Source: Adineta ricciae (taxonomy: Eukaryota; Rotifera; Eurotatoria; Adinetida; Adinetidae). Taken from it: a stretch of 64,000 bases of DNA. Shown here one piece after another: positions 32,345 to 43,044 of this stretch. The notes below the pieces were generated by a model. It searched no databases and had not been told where the DNA came from. It saw nothing but the letters and a program-made list of their open reading frames with translations. Where the stretch lies: positions 214,782-278,781 of the forward strand of contig CAJNOJ010000132.1 in the NCBI GenBank assembly GCA_905250025.1. Direction: 5' to 3'. A program made the translations under genes and the position numbers. Numbering within the stretch: the first letter of the stretch is position 1; every line of letters starts with the position of its first letter.

Positions 32345-33529
32345 TTAATTTTTGAGTTCTTGTTGGACTAAGCTGATCCAATAAGCTACACCATATGGAA
32401 TAACTTCATCGTTAAAATCATATGTGGGTGAATGTAAATTTCGAAATCTGGTTTCATCGTTCACACCCAAAAATATAAAAGCGCCAGGTTGTTCGACGAG
32501 CATGAAAGCAAAATCTTCGCCAGCCATCGTCGGTTCTGTGTTTCGATCGACATTTTGTTTGCCAACGACGGCTTCAGCTGCGGCAATAGCTCTTTTGGTT
32601 TGTTCTGCATGATTCACCAGGGGGGAGACAACCCGAACGTATTCTACTTCAGCTTCACAACCAAAATCAGCTGCGAGATTATTAGCAATATCCTTCATGC
32701 GTCGTTCAATTGTACTACGCACGGATTCTGTTAAACTTCGAGTCGTGCCACCAATACGTAATGTTGATGGCATAACATTTAACGACTGAAATGAACCACA
32801 TTCAATGGCACCTACGGTAATCACAGCTGAATCGACTGCTCTAATGTTTCGACTAATGATGGTTTGTACTGCTAAAACAAATTGTGCTTGCAAAACCGTC
32901 AGATCACTGGCTAGATGTACGAGTGCACCTCCGTGACCGCCCGCTCCACGAAAAGTGACGACCCAACTGTCACCTGCTGCCATCATCGGACCAGCACGTA
33001 TTGCAAATTTTCCAAATCGTTCTGGATAATTGTGTAGCCCGTAGATGGCATCCATGGGAAATCGATCGAATAGACCGTCCTTGATCATTGCTAAAGCACC
33101 AGTAAGTCCCTCTTCAGCCGGTTGAAATATAAAATAAATAGTTCCACAAAACGTATCACGATGGTGAGCGAGATATTTCGCTGCACCAAGCAACATAGCC
33201 GTGTGCCCATCATGCCCGCAGGCATGCATCGTACCCGATATTTTGGATCTGTAAGGAACGTCATTTTGTTCGTTCAGACGAAGAGCATCCATATCAGCGC
33301 GCAGACCAATTGTACCATTACCTGGTCGTAAGCTTTTCAATATTCCAACAACACCAAATTGGCCAACACCTTCAATCGCCATTATACCCCATCCTTTCAA
33401 TTTATTGGCGACTAACGCGGACGTTCGTACTTCTTCCATCGCCATTTCAGGGTGAGCATGAATATCTCGTCGAATTTGTGTTAGTTCTAAGTGCATCTCG
33501 CGCACTTGTTCAAAAAGTACAGTATTCAT
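32345..33529 (-). CDS. M20 family amidohydrolase, copy B
   Basis: 394 aa, same length as copy A, with fewer than 20 substitutions. All metal and catalytic signatures are unchanged (CGHDGH, PAEEG, GLHN, GGHG, MAGEDF, LHSP). Replacements are mostly surface-type (for example K18T, R206L next to GGHGGALVH, E284N-type changes in the C-terminal half). Both copies look functional. Being intronless and bacterial in style, it is a candidate for old horizontal acquisition, made before the two copies split. Confidence 0.9.
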   Translation of the reverse strand: MNTVLFEQVREMHLELTQIRRDIHAHPEMAMEEVRTSALVANKLKGWGIMAIEGVGQFGVVGILKSLRPGNGTIGLRADMDALRLNEQNDVPYRSKISGTMHACGHDGHTAMLLGAAKYLAHHRDTFCGTIYFIFQPAEEGLTGALAMIKDGLFDRFPMDAIYGLHNYPERFGKFAIRAGPMMAAGDSWVVTFRGAGGHGGALVHLASDLTVLQAQFVLAVQTIISRNIRAVDSAVITVGAIECGSFQSLNVMPSTLRIGGTTRSLTESVRSTIERRMKDIANNLAADFGCEAEVEYVRVVSPLVNHAEQTKRAIAAAEAVVGKQNVDRNTEPTMAGEDFAFMLVEQPGAFIFLGVNDETRFRNLHSPTYDFNDEVIPYGVAYWISLVQQELKN

Positions 33530-34022
33530 TTAAAGATATGAATAACAAGAACACATCAAGTAACAACAAGTATGCATACACCCTGCAGCTCATATAAATT
33601 GAAAACGAACAAGAGTGACCGACAGAACGATAACAAATGAGGTGTAGAGTTAAGCAATAATGCTCGTTTTCACATCGTGCATGCATGAACAACTTTACAT
33701 CGTTTTCTTTTCGACCATAATGTATTAATGTCCGTTGACCTTTCTAATTACATACTTTTCACGCAAATGGATGTCGGATTGTATTAGTGATCAAAATATC
33801 GTCATATCAGGACATTCAATAATCACTTTTTATTTTCACTTGTCTATACAGCACGCATTGATTCACATATTCACAATAGAGCATTCTTTATTCTAGTTTT
33901 CTTCTTAAGCACGTGCGTCGAAGATAAATACCAACACATGTTATCTACCTTTAGACACATTCATTATATTCTTTTTCTGTTGCCTATAAACCACGTAGTC
34001 AAAAACCGTGTCGTTCGAAAAA
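33530..34022. promoter_or_regulatory. Divergent intergenic region, copy B
   Basis: Counterpart of 1545-2019, between two divergent genes. It aligns throughout with small indels. No named promoter element is identified. Confidence 0.4.
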
Positions 34023-34595
34023 ATGACTACAATTCGATTTGTTGTTCGTCGTGCCACTAGCAGTGATAGTGATGCAATCGCTCAACTTAGTCAGCAGACA
34101 TGGCGTGAAACGTATCTGGAAGATTTGGCTCTGCCTATTCCTGACCATGATGTTGAATCTTATTTGCGCACTGAGAAAAGTTCACAGTGGTATGCAAATA
34201 AAATTGCAGATCCACAGGAAGCGACTTGGGTAATGGAAGATACGACGACCGGAGAGATCGTTGCCTTTGTCATCGTCGGCCGGTGTGAAGTGCCTCATCC
34301 AGAATTTTCTCGAAATAGGGATGGTCAAATCGAGTATTTATATGTTCGACGTGATCGACAATCACAGGGATTTGGAAAACAATTGATGAATACCGCTTTA
34401 TCGTGGCTGGAAGAGCAATTTCCCGAACGGCCTGTGTGGCTGACAACATTATCTTGCAATCTAAAGTCACAAAAGATGTACATGAATTACGGGTTTACAA
34501 CAGTCGGTGAATTTATTTCAAACGTTGGAAACACAGAAAGACATCTCATCGTTATGCGACGAGAGAGTCGCTTCGCTATTCAAAATCTTTGTTAA
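34023..34595 (+). CDS. GNAT family N-acetyltransferase, copy B
   Basis: 190 aa from the ATG at 34023. The triplet aligned with the copy-A first ATG is GTG (34008-34010), so animal translation should begin at this next in-frame ATG, equivalent to Met6 of copy A. Only five N-terminal residues are lost and the acetyl-CoA loop RQSQGFG is intact, so the enzyme should be unaffected. Other changes are few (N9I, P10R, I129T, K173N type). The 78-base tail-to-tail overlap with the ART gene is kept. Confidence 0.83.
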   Translation: MTTIRFVVRRATSSDSDAIAQLSQQTWRETYLEDLALPIPDHDVESYLRTEKSSQWYANKIADPQEATWVMEDTTTGEIVAFVIVGRCEVPHPEFSRNRDGQIEYLYVRRDRQSQGFGKQLMNTALSWLEEQFPERPVWLTTLSCNLKSQKMYMNYGFTTVGEFISNVGNTERHLIVMRRESRFAIQNLC

Positions 34596-35819
34596 ACATT
34601 TTTGCTGCAAGTGAATAACTGTTCTCTCTTCTTCTTGTTCAATCTTTGTAATAAGAAACGATGAATACGGTAGAAGCAATACTTCAGCTTCATTTTGAAA
34701 TTCTGATATATCAGATATATCAATCGCAGTAGATTGGTCGTTATTGATTATTTCATAAATACAGAAATAGGACTGTTTAGTTGGATCGGTAGTTCCTCCG
34801 TTCGAAAACGCCTCTGCGACAGAACGATCCGGCGAAGTTGACAGAAATGTAGTTGTCATGATGCAAGAGCCAACTTTGTAATGATCGAGAACGTTTCTTG
34901 GCAGGACAATACCGCGATACGATCTTCCGATGAAACTACGCTTTTGATATCTTTCGTAACGAAGAAGGATACTTATGATTGCTCGTGTACCGTCTTCTGT
35001 TGAATAGAGACAGTCGCATGAGAACTGACTACAACCATTTTTCAAATCATGTATAATATTACGTGCCATGTCTTCATTTAACAATTTGGAAAACTTCTGA
35101 CAAAGTGTATATGCAGCAATGATGTAATCAGGATCTTGCTGACGTAATGCACATTGTAGGTAATTATGCACTTTTGTCATATTTTCCGAAAGCATATCAT
35201 GCAAACGTGTATTGATATAGCCCTTCTTTATCGTATGCAGTTTTCGCTTTAGATCCTTTTCGTCCATCGGTGTCGATGATTTCAATTCATGACGAAATCT
35301 CAAGGATTTTTCTGCTGCATCTTGATCGATTAATTCCCATTCATACAAAGTGGTATCATCGACTAATGAACAAACTTTACATTTTACTTTCCATTGACCC
35401 TCAAGAACTCTGCCACCGGATTCGGGTACAAAGACGAAGCGATTTGATGATGGACGTTGGAACAAATCTTTAATTTCCTTTGTTTCAGCTAATTCATAAG
35501 CTTGCTGACTGTCTATATTGCTTAGCGATCGTCTAGCGCCGTGAAATAAGAGCATTTGAATAATTTCTTTATGTTGATTTCTAGTAGCAACATGTAAAGC
35601 CGTGTCATTATTTGGTAGATGCTGATAATTAATTTCTTCATATTCCACCGTTTCCAAGCATGATTTTACACGAGGAACATCGTTCATTAGACAAGCTAAA
35701 TAAAGCAACGGAGGTTTAGACGGTAGTGAGCGGAAATATTGCGGCAAGAATCGAGATAATCGGCAACATTTTTGCCTCTCATCGCTGGAATTCGACAAAC
35801 TCGTAGTTGAGTGCGTCAT
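34518..35819 (-). CDS. Ankyrin-repeat arginine ADP-ribosyltransferase, copy B
   Basis: 433 aa starting at MTHSTT; an in-frame TAA just upstream fixes this start and implies the seven extra residues of copy A are not ancestral coding. The R-S-ExE catalytic set is intact (RGIVLP, LSTSPD, NEAEVLLL). The residue before the ExE turn changed from Ser to Asn, which does not touch the catalytic glutamates. Ankyrin repeats are nearly identical to copy A. More substitutions cluster in the STS-loop region (SPDRSVAEAFSNGG against SANRYVAEMFSDKG). Confidence 0.85.
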   Translation of the reverse strand: MTHSTTSLSNSSDERQKCCRLSRFLPQYFRSLPSKPPLLYLACLMNDVPRVKSCLETVEYEEINYQHLPNNDTALHVATRNQHKEIIQMLLFHGARRSLSNIDSQQAYELAETKEIKDLFQRPSSNRFVFVPESGGRVLEGQWKVKCKVCSLVDDTTLYEWELIDQDAAEKSLRFRHELKSSTPMDEKDLKRKLHTIKKGYINTRLHDMLSENMTKVHNYLQCALRQQDPDYIIAAYTLCQKFSKLLNEDMARNIIHDLKNGCSQFSCDCLYSTEDGTRAIISILLRYERYQKRSFIGRSYRGIVLPRNVLDHYKVGSCIMTTTFLSTSPDRSVAEAFSNGGTTDPTKQSYFCIYEIINNDQSTAIDISDISEFQNEAEVLLLPYSSFLITKIEQEEERTVIHLQQKCLTKILNSEATLSSHNDEMSFCVSNV

Positions 35820-36038
35820 ATGTTGTGTGAAAAATTACATGTAAATGACAGGTGAGGCATGATTTCCGCTTTTTCTCCGTCACTGAGTCAGCTAATTGGT
35901 AACGAAGATAAAAACAGTCATTTTTCATACAGGTAAACGAGTTTAGAATGAGTAATAAAACCATGTTGGGAAGTATTTCTTATTGAAATTTCCATCACAA
36001 AATAAATTTGAAGAACATTTATTTTGTGTCATACAGTA

Positions 36039-37199
36039 ATGAATGACTTTCAATGTGGACGAGATATTTCCCTTTGTTTAAGCGTTTACAATTTAACTCT
36101 GTGTTCACCGGAGAACAATACGTGTGTAGCAGATCATGGATATTGTGTGTTTAGCGACAAAATTCAACCGAAATGTATATGTTCATCTTGTTTTATTGGC
36201 AAGAACTGTGAGGAAGCGAAGGTATCGCGAAACCTCTGGGCATCCTTTACACCTTATGGTGAGATAGCGGAAAACGGCGCCTATATTCCGGCGATCATAC
36301 TTATCATATGGGGTGCATTTCTTTTAATAAACGGAATCTTTTGTTTACAAACGTATTTATGTCGGAAAATACGTGAAACTAACTTGGGAATTTATCTAAT
36401 AATGCTTTCAATTGTGTCAATATTCATCGGACTAATCTTGGTCATATTTGCATCACTTTTTCTGCGCGTCAAAGATTTACCAGACCTAGTTCTGTTTGCT
36501 GATCTTCATTGCATAATTTACGAGAAATTTGTTTATATTCCCTTGGTTTCTATGTACAATTGGTTCATCGCCTGCGTTGGCATCGAACGAGCGCTCGTTG
36601 CTTGCTCGAGAGACTACGAACTACACGATTCAAGACGTCGTTCAGTCATAGTTTCTGTCCTCATTGTAATCATTTGCCCACTGACGGCCCTTCCAGGGCT
36701 CTTCACAGTCCGTCAAAATCAGCCCGCAGAACTACGGTCCATGCAGTGCGTGAATTTTACACCAGTTGGATACATCTTGTACGTAGCAATTACACGCATT
36801 CACTTACTGGCATTTTATCTCATCTACATCGTGATGAATATAGCCGTGTTAACGCATCTTCTCAGACATCGCCAGCGTTTTGTAGGTGCCGATTCATTGC
36901 TCAGTCAACTGTATCTCATTTTACATAGACATAAAGACTTCTTTTTACCTTACTTAATTCAAGCTCTTTTCCAGCTGCCAAGTATTTTAATGGATTACAT
37001 CATGACTTGTCCAATGGCGTACACACGGTTAGTCGCACAGTTAACCATCGGATTTTCTATCCTACAAATTCTTCCATTTATAATTACATTCTATTTGTAT
37101 ATTTATTTATCACCAGTATACTGGTCAATATTCTTGCATTTATCTCCCATTGGTAAATGTTTTATGAAAATAAAAGAAACAAGTTTTCGACGTGTTTAA
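36039..37199 (+). CDS. EGF-like / seven-transmembrane receptor, copy B
   Basis: Same architecture and length as copy A from the shared ATG. The upstream in-frame codon is TTG in both copies and is not a likely animal start. The EGF cysteines are kept (CICSSCFIGKNCEE), as are the seven helices and the IACVGIERALVA third-helix end. About 20-25 residues differ, mostly conservative changes within helices. The pyrimidine-rich stretch ending in atacag before the ATG is also conserved, which keeps open the idea of an upstream exon with a signal peptide. Confidence 0.75.
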   Translation: MNDFQCGRDISLCLSVYNLTLCSPENNTCVADHGYCVFSDKIQPKCICSSCFIGKNCEEAKVSRNLWASFTPYGEIAENGAYIPAIILIIWGAFLLINGIFCLQTYLCRKIRETNLGIYLIMLSIVSIFIGLILVIFASLFLRVKDLPDLVLFADLHCIIYEKFVYIPLVSMYNWFIACVGIERALVACSRDYELHDSRRRSVIVSVLIVIICPLTALPGLFTVRQNQPAELRSMQCVNFTPVGYILYVAITRIHLLAFYLIYIVMNIAVLTHLLRHRQRFVGADSLLSQLYLILHRHKDFFLPYLIQALFQLPSILMDYIMTCPMAYTRLVAQLTIGFSILQILPFIITFYLYIYLSPVYWSIFLHLSPIGKCFMKIKETSFRRV

Positions 37200-37424
37200 G
37201 TGAAAAGAATAAAGCTGTAATCTTCTGTTCTTTTGAATTCAGTTACAAATAGCGAGCAATGAAAAAGATATGAGAAAATTACTTAAAGGTATTTTATTAG
37301 ACAGCGGAGCTGCACTGATCACTTATTAGTGAATGCATCAGATTATTCGTTATATGAAAGTAGTCAACTACGATTAAATCTTGCATAACAAAATTTCAAT
37401 ACTTTTTCCAAGGTTTAACTATAT

Positions 37425-39140
37425 TCACTGAATCCATATCTGGATGGGGCCAGATCGACACCGAGCTATTGAACATGTATCTGGCAAGGAATTCTTCAGC
37501 CATTCGACCAAGTCAGCGTCTGCATGATCGTCTTGACAATGTATATGCAGTGCTCGAAGATTGCACATTTTTCGTATGAGATCAAGAATAATTGTTCGAG
37601 TTTTGATATAAACGAGAAGAACTTCACATTGTTGTCCGAATGATGAATCGGCCAGGAAAGCGCATTGAGTTGCATTTAAATAACGGTTTTTTTTCGAGTG
37701 GTAAGGCAACAATTCAAGTTGACGTACTGATGCGTGATGAGAATTCATTCGTAACAATCTCAGAAATAACAATGCATCGATATTTAGCGTGTTGAGACGA
37801 CGCGTTCGGGCGACTAAAGTTTTCAATTGATATTCCGATCGATCATCTTCTTTTTTCTCAATGACCTTCAATGAAGTTAAAGAATCTAGTTGCGGAATGA
37901 TCGTCCAAAAGTTCCTATCGTGCGGTAGGCTTAGCGTCAGACGATGAATATTCGGGTAACAATTCGTTGGTAAAGATGAGTTAAGTTTACATCGTTTATA
38001 AAAGACATCTGAGATTTGATCAAAACAGTTCGACCTATCCAGCTGAGGAAGAGTCGTTTTCGACCATCGATTCTGATAAACAACGTGAGTTGACTTCGAA
38101 CAGTAAGGTAAAGTATAGAGAATGAATATTTTACCCGACTGCTGCGGTAAATCGCATCGAACGTACCATTGATGTTCGTCGAGCCAAAATGAAGTTTGAA
38201 AAGTTTGAAAGAATTCGTCGAGATGTTCTTCGACATGATCGGATTTTAATGATAGAACTCGAATAAGAAACCGAAATGTTTCGATCTTGGATACATACTC
38301 CGTCAGAAGTTGTTGCCATTGGTTTCCGTTTAAATTGATCGATTCAGTTTCAAGTTTGAGATGTCGTAAATTCGGTGTACTTCGCAAAATCTTTGTCAGA
38401 GTGGAGAGTGTACCGCCAAAATGAAGGTTTAGACGAGTAAGGAGTGGAGCAGGAATGATGTATTGTGATTTAATATCAGCGGTTTCTCCGATATTGATAG
38501 AAAGATGTTGAAGATGCGGTGTTAAACTGAATAGATGACTAAGTTCCATTGAAGAAAATGTGTGACATTTTATTGATAGATATTTCATTGTTTTAGAGAT
38601 CATCGACAGTCCAGAAAACCTCAGACTCTGTTCGAATGTCATATCCAAAGTGCAATCTGTGAGAGAATTCAAATGCCAAATGTTGTTAAGTAGCTCTTTC
38701 GGAGCGTATTCACTGGTAAATTTACATTTGGTAATTTTTAAATGAGTAAGATGTGGAAGGTAAAAACAATCGGAGGTAATCTCAAGAAGAACATTCGCCG
38801 AATCGATTCTGTGAAGTAAAAGTGCATGTAAATGTGTGAACTCGTCAACGGTAAGATTGAAATTGAGAAGGTGTCTGTACAATTGTGGAGTTTCACATTC
38901 GTTGGAAAGACAAAGTAAGCAAACTTGATCGATAATTCCCGGTAAGTATTGTGTACACACTAGATTGAAATTCGTCTTGGATATTGAACGCAAGTCTAGA
39001 CGATATGAACGGAAGCCGGTGAAAAGAAGCTTGTTGAAACGAGAATTAAGGTTTCTGAAAGCATGGATAAGTTCGATGACGTTGAAATATTCGAACAGCT
39101 CATAAAATACTTCATTCGGTAAATGTTCCAGATTTGTCAT
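37425..39140 (-). CDS. F-box protein with LRR-like region, copy B
   Basis: 571 aa from the start shared with copy A; the frame is open 11 codons further upstream (to 39173), but that extension is disrupted by a one-base T-run difference in copy A. F-box residues are conserved, and differences concentrate in the LRR-like region, for example in strands around 340-420. That pattern is expected if the substrate-binding face evolves faster than the SKP1-binding face. Confidence 0.8.
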   Translation of the reverse strand: MTNLEHLPNEVFYELFEYFNVIELIHAFRNLNSRFNKLLFTGFRSYRLDLRSISKTNFNLVCTQYLPGIIDQVCLLCLSNECETPQLYRHLLNFNLTVDEFTHLHALLLHRIDSANVLLEITSDCFYLPHLTHLKITKCKFTSEYAPKELLNNIWHLNSLTDCTLDMTFEQSLRFSGLSMISKTMKYLSIKCHTFSSMELSHLFSLTPHLQHLSINIGETADIKSQYIIPAPLLTRLNLHFGGTLSTLTKILRSTPNLRHLKLETESINLNGNQWQQLLTEYVSKIETFRFLIRVLSLKSDHVEEHLDEFFQTFQTSFWLDEHQWYVRCDLPQQSGKIFILYTLPYCSKSTHVVYQNRWSKTTLPQLDRSNCFDQISDVFYKRCKLNSSLPTNCYPNIHRLTLSLPHDRNFWTIIPQLDSLTSLKVIEKKEDDRSEYQLKTLVARTRRLNTLNIDALLFLRLLRMNSHHASVRQLELLPYHSKKNRYLNATQCAFLADSSFGQQCEVLLVYIKTRTIILDLIRKMCNLRALHIHCQDDHADADLVEWLKNSLPDTCSIARCRSGPIQIWIQ

Positions 39141-39942
39141 CGGGTTTTTTTCCAATGTAAAATAAAAAAACACGGTGCTGCTCGTAGTGTATGCAATAGA
39201 AAGAAACGCATGTGTTTGATGTTTTGGGCTCTTTTCTGTTTCCTACAAAATATTACTCATACATGAGTCATATTTTCCTTCTTACACCATTCAGAACAGG
39301 AGTCATTGAAGGTGACGAAAGATCATGTGTAAATATTTCTTAGCTTCTATACAAAAGGCTTTTTTCTATTCAAGTTGACGCTGCTTGATAGACATTTTAA
39401 ACGAAGAGTATTGCTTAATGAGAGTAATTATCTTCAGGCTAAGGCTCAGTGTAATCGGAATTTCCATTTCCGACCCAGATCAAACCCAATTTCTTCGAAG
39501 TTGATAAGGATAGCTTTTGAGACATGTTTCACATCAGAGAGATTATGTTCCTTTTCGTCGCCGGAGATTTTCTCGAAGGATGTACAGCTCATTGCTCGAG
39601 TATATTACAGGAACCAACAGTTATTTGTACAGATCAAATGAAATGCGGTAATCGCCCTCTAATGCATAAGTATGCTAGTTATACCTGTGATATCCGAGAA
39701 AGGAAATAAAACCATCAAATAGCGAAGAGTTACAACTCCAATGGCACAGTTGCACACAAGTATGGTGGTGTAAAGCCAGGTGCATTCGATTATCGATATT
39801 ATGTTAAAACAAATCAAATTGGCGTTTCGATTGGTTGATAGAGAATGACAAATTGTATGAAGACGAAGGGGCGTATCGATTATTTTTTGTACATTATACG
39901 CAAATACGTCTGTCCATTATTTTTATTATTATTATTATAGCC
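39141..39942. other. ~800 bp intergenic, no confident gene
   Basis: Counterpart of 7139-7936. Short frames at 39375-39641 and 39524-39709 align to copy A but with many amino-acid changes and different ends. An ATT microsatellite is near 39923-39938. Confidence 0.5.
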
Positions 39943-41352
39943 ATGAATCTCGTCAACTCGTTGAAAGGACTATTTTTTTATTTATTCTTAACCGTCGCTG
40001 CACTTTTTACTCTGATTTTCGCATTTACACCAGCTGCTTCACTGATATTCATTCATCGACAATTCCATTTTCGTATATGCTCTTTCATCGTCGGCCATTT
40101 TCTTCTAGTGATAACCGTAAGCACTGCATTCGTCCTTGGAATTCTCCACCAGAAATGTCGTCCATTTTAGTGTCTTTTGGAAGATTTCTTGAACATCAGA
40201 GTCGTTATCACCGGTGATGAGTTGACCAAACCGAACGTGCGCTCGATTATCCTATTAAACCATCGAACGCGACTCGATTGGATGTACATATGGATGTTAC
40301 AAAGTCGATTTAAACTTCTTGATCAGCTGAAAATCGCTTTAAAGTCGGGAATCAAACGTATTCCTATAATCGGTAAAGACTCCATCTTTTTACTTCGATT
40401 TTCTACGCTCCTACATATTAGGTTGGGGATGTTATCACAACGGTTTCCTTTTTCTTCATCGTCAATGGGAGAAGGACCAAGATGAAATGAAGAAGACTAT
40501 TGAATACTACAAATCATCTCAAACGCCAGTCTCCGTATGCATTCTAACTGCTCTATTCTAACGCACATTGACGCTTATTATATCTCTTGAAGTTATATCA
40601 TGTACTTTGTACGCGTTTATATGTAGTTATTGATTTTTCCGGAGGGAACGAATTTACATAACAAAACCAAACTGAAAAGTAATACCTATGCTTCAAAACA
40701 AACAACTTTCAATCGACCTTACGAGTATTGTCTTCATCCGCATACAACCGGTTTTACATATTTGCTTAAAACAATGCGATCGAGTAAGATCTTCTTCAAA
40801 ACAAGCATAGTATCTATGTTTTATCTAATCTAGATGACATCATTGATACTGTTGACGACATAACCATTGGTTATGAAGGAGAAATCTCAGTAACAGAACT
40901 TGATTTACTGAAAGGTCATTTTCCGAAAATAATTCATTTTCACATTAAACGTTATGATGTGAATGAGTTACCAGAAGAAGATGAACAAGTCAGTGAGTGG
41001 TTAAAGAAATGTTGGGATGAAAAAGAAAATCGACTAGAGGAGTAAAATGAAGTTTTATGTCAAATTCTGAATCTTATTTTTATTTTTTTTTTGTTAACTT
41101 AGATTTTATACTACATATCAATTCGATCTTCCATCAAAACGATTTCGCAACCATCGAACAGAAGCGAACGTGCAAGTTGAACGTCGATTAGCTTTACTTT
41201 TATTAATCATATTCATTATATTTTGGTCGTACTGCTTTGTTGCTTATACTTCGGTGAAACTGTATGTACTGGCTATCGTTATCTTTCAGTCCGCCGTGCA
41301 GATAATCATCAATGTTGATGATCAACGTCCTGCCGATCATCGACAAGACTAA
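39943..41352 (+). CDS. AGPAT / lysocardiolipin acyltransferase 1-like, copy B (6 exons)
   Basis: Exons are 39943-40116, 40171-40372, 40422-40534, 40627-40783, 40834-41041 and 41103-41352. Each is exactly as long as in copy A (174, 202, 113, 157, 208, 250), giving 367 aa. NHRTRLD and FPEGT are unchanged. Intron lengths vary slightly (the intron before exon 4 is 92 against 90 nt; the last is 61 against 57), as expected for neutral sequence, while coding lengths are fixed. This supports both the exon model and function of both copies. Confidence 0.85.
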
Positions 41353-41595
41353 ATTAGAACTGATCTTTTACCTCCAGACTCACGCATGTTAAGAGATTTT
41401 GTTTATATATACATATTCATGCTTTGCGCTCTTGATATCAAGTTTTACTATACGATGACATTCAATGAACAGATTACATCCGGATGAGGGTGTGGGTGTG
41501 AGGGTGTTTCGATTTCATATAAAAGTCAGGTAAGAGTTTCGAAACGACACATTCGAATTTCAGAAGTAAAAAAGAAACAATGAGCTAAGCCTCAA
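41353..41595. other. Intergenic with a short GT-rich patch
   Basis: Shorter than in copy A by about 240 bp. At the deletion site (41484-41507) is a G/T-rich patch with GGGTGTGGGTGTG, resembling bdelloid telomere units (TGTGGG). Confidence 0.4.
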
Positions 41596-42116
41596 GATGG
41601 ATGATAATCAAATCGCAAGTTCAAGGTGCACAATTTATGACTATTGTGAATAGACACTAACAACGCCATGTTTTGACAGGAACCAAATTAGACCGCAAGG
41701 AATACAATATTTGACTGAGGCATTTGCAGGCTAAAGCGGTAGAAAGTTTCATGACTGAAGGATCTGTTTCTACCGAAGCGTTTCTTCTAGACACTGACGA
41801 CATTTTGGATTAATCACAAACAAGTCGACGCTGAAGGAGCTCACTATTTATGCAATGCATTGAAATTGAACAAAGTATACAGAAAATGTGTTGCATAGAG
41901 ATATTTCTTTGTACGTATCTCGTGTAGACATTGACTGATCTCAGTATTTATCACAATCGAATTGAAGTTCAAGGTGCACAGTGCCTAAGTGATGGACTGC
42001 AACATAACAAAGTTAGTCAACGTTCCTCTTTATTTAACTTGAATTCTGTCATTACAAATATTGTATAGACACTCGCTACACTTTGTCTGGAACATAATCA
42101 AACTAGGAATAGATGA
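41596..42116 (+). pseudogene. Ribonuclease-inhibitor-type LRR gene relic, copy B
   Basis: Remnants of at least four LRR units are readable: DDNQI near 41598; NQIRPQGIQYLTEAFA near 41681-41730; TLTTFWINHKQVDAEGAHYL near 41795-41880; and EVQGAQCLSDGLQHNKV near 41965-42015. A final unit TLATLCLEHNQTRNR ends in an early TGA at 42114-42116, where copy A reads on for 17 more residues. Frames and exon edges are broken, and one unit present here (41681-41880) is absent from copy A. No start or effector domain is visible. Confidence 0.5.
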
Positions 42117-42331
42117 CGACAGGTCTTTGGAAAACTACAGAAAAAGAATAGAAAATTACGTTTCACTGTATGAGGTGTTTAAGCGCAGAAGAAAAAACAC
42201 AGTCAATAAAACATTTCAACATATGTGTATGACTTTCTAGCAACTACGTATACGAGTGTTAGTAGATCATGGATAGACACACTTATTTCGTCACAAAAAG
42301 CATCAGTGCATAGGAAGGAAAATCAGATTGG

Positions 42332-42607
42332 TTAAATATGGTTCTGGTAAACTACTTCATCCACTGTGAGAAGGTATCCACTTGAACCACCTTGCATTCC
42401 ACCAGCACCAAAAGCTCCAGCGGCGAATGGTGGAAGGAATGGAAGGAAGATCCCTCTTAAACGTGAATGGCCAGCAGCTCGTGGACGTCCGTAGGCAGGA
42501 TTACTGCTGCTTTCCACAACTTCAAATTTGCGTCTGTCGTCGATTTCGCGACCACTGGGTGAAAGTCTTTGGCCTGTTCCAAACTCGCCGATAGTAAACG
42601 TGGCCAT
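42332..42607 (-). CDS. Conserved 91-aa protein of unknown function, copy B
   Basis: Same 91-aa protein as at 10425-10700, starting MATFTIGEFG. Four or so residues differ (S2A, T44A, L86V, Q90H type). The Gly/Ala/Phe-rich segment is identical. It has its own TATA box. I do not recognise a family; near-identity between diverged copies argues for purifying selection. Confidence 0.7.
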   Translation of the reverse strand: MATFTIGEFGTGQRLSPSGREIDDRRKFEVVESSSNPAYGRPRAAGHSRLRGIFLPFLPPFAAGAFGAGGMQGGSSGYLLTVDEVVYQNHI

Positions 42608-42674
42608 CTTCTTTTGAGTATGGAGAAACGATGAATGTGGAAAGAATGTTTGATTCTCGAGTTGTTTTCTCAGT

Positions 42675-42683
42675 CTTTATATA
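42675..42683 (-). promoter_or_regulatory. TATA box of the 91-aa protein gene, copy B
   Basis: The minus strand reads TATATAAAG, identical to copy A, 68 bp upstream of the ATG. The leader between them differs by an 11-bp indel while the box itself is unchanged. Confidence 0.6.
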
Positions 42684-43044
42684 CGGGAGACGAAAGAACA
42701 TTGCACGGGTCCTGTTCTATTACGCAGTTACATGATGCAGTAATTGTTTTGTTTGAGGGCATACTTGATGTGTTGTGAACCTGCGAAAACATCGCATGAA
42801 GAAAGAGTAGACAGGCCATTTTGTATAATTATGACGTCAAACAAATTAGAAAAATGCCTTGTATAATGAGGTAGAAAATCGTGAAACAAAAAACGTAGCA
42901 AGAAAATGTGAACAGGCGTGGCATGACGGGTGTTTTTATTTATTTGACTGAGAAAACAAAAAAAGTAAAATATGTCTATGTACAATAAAAACTAAGATCA
43001 ATGATACAACAGTTCGTTTTTGTGTAGAACAAAGCGCATTCAGC
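42684..43044. other. Intergenic, copy B
   Basis: Counterpart of 10766-11124, including the TGACGTCA palindrome near 42829. No coding frame. Confidence 0.4.

Noticed and set aside
39923..39942. ATT microsatellite before the acyltransferase start as a regulatory element
   Set aside because: Length differs between copies and it is ordinary low-complexity DNA.
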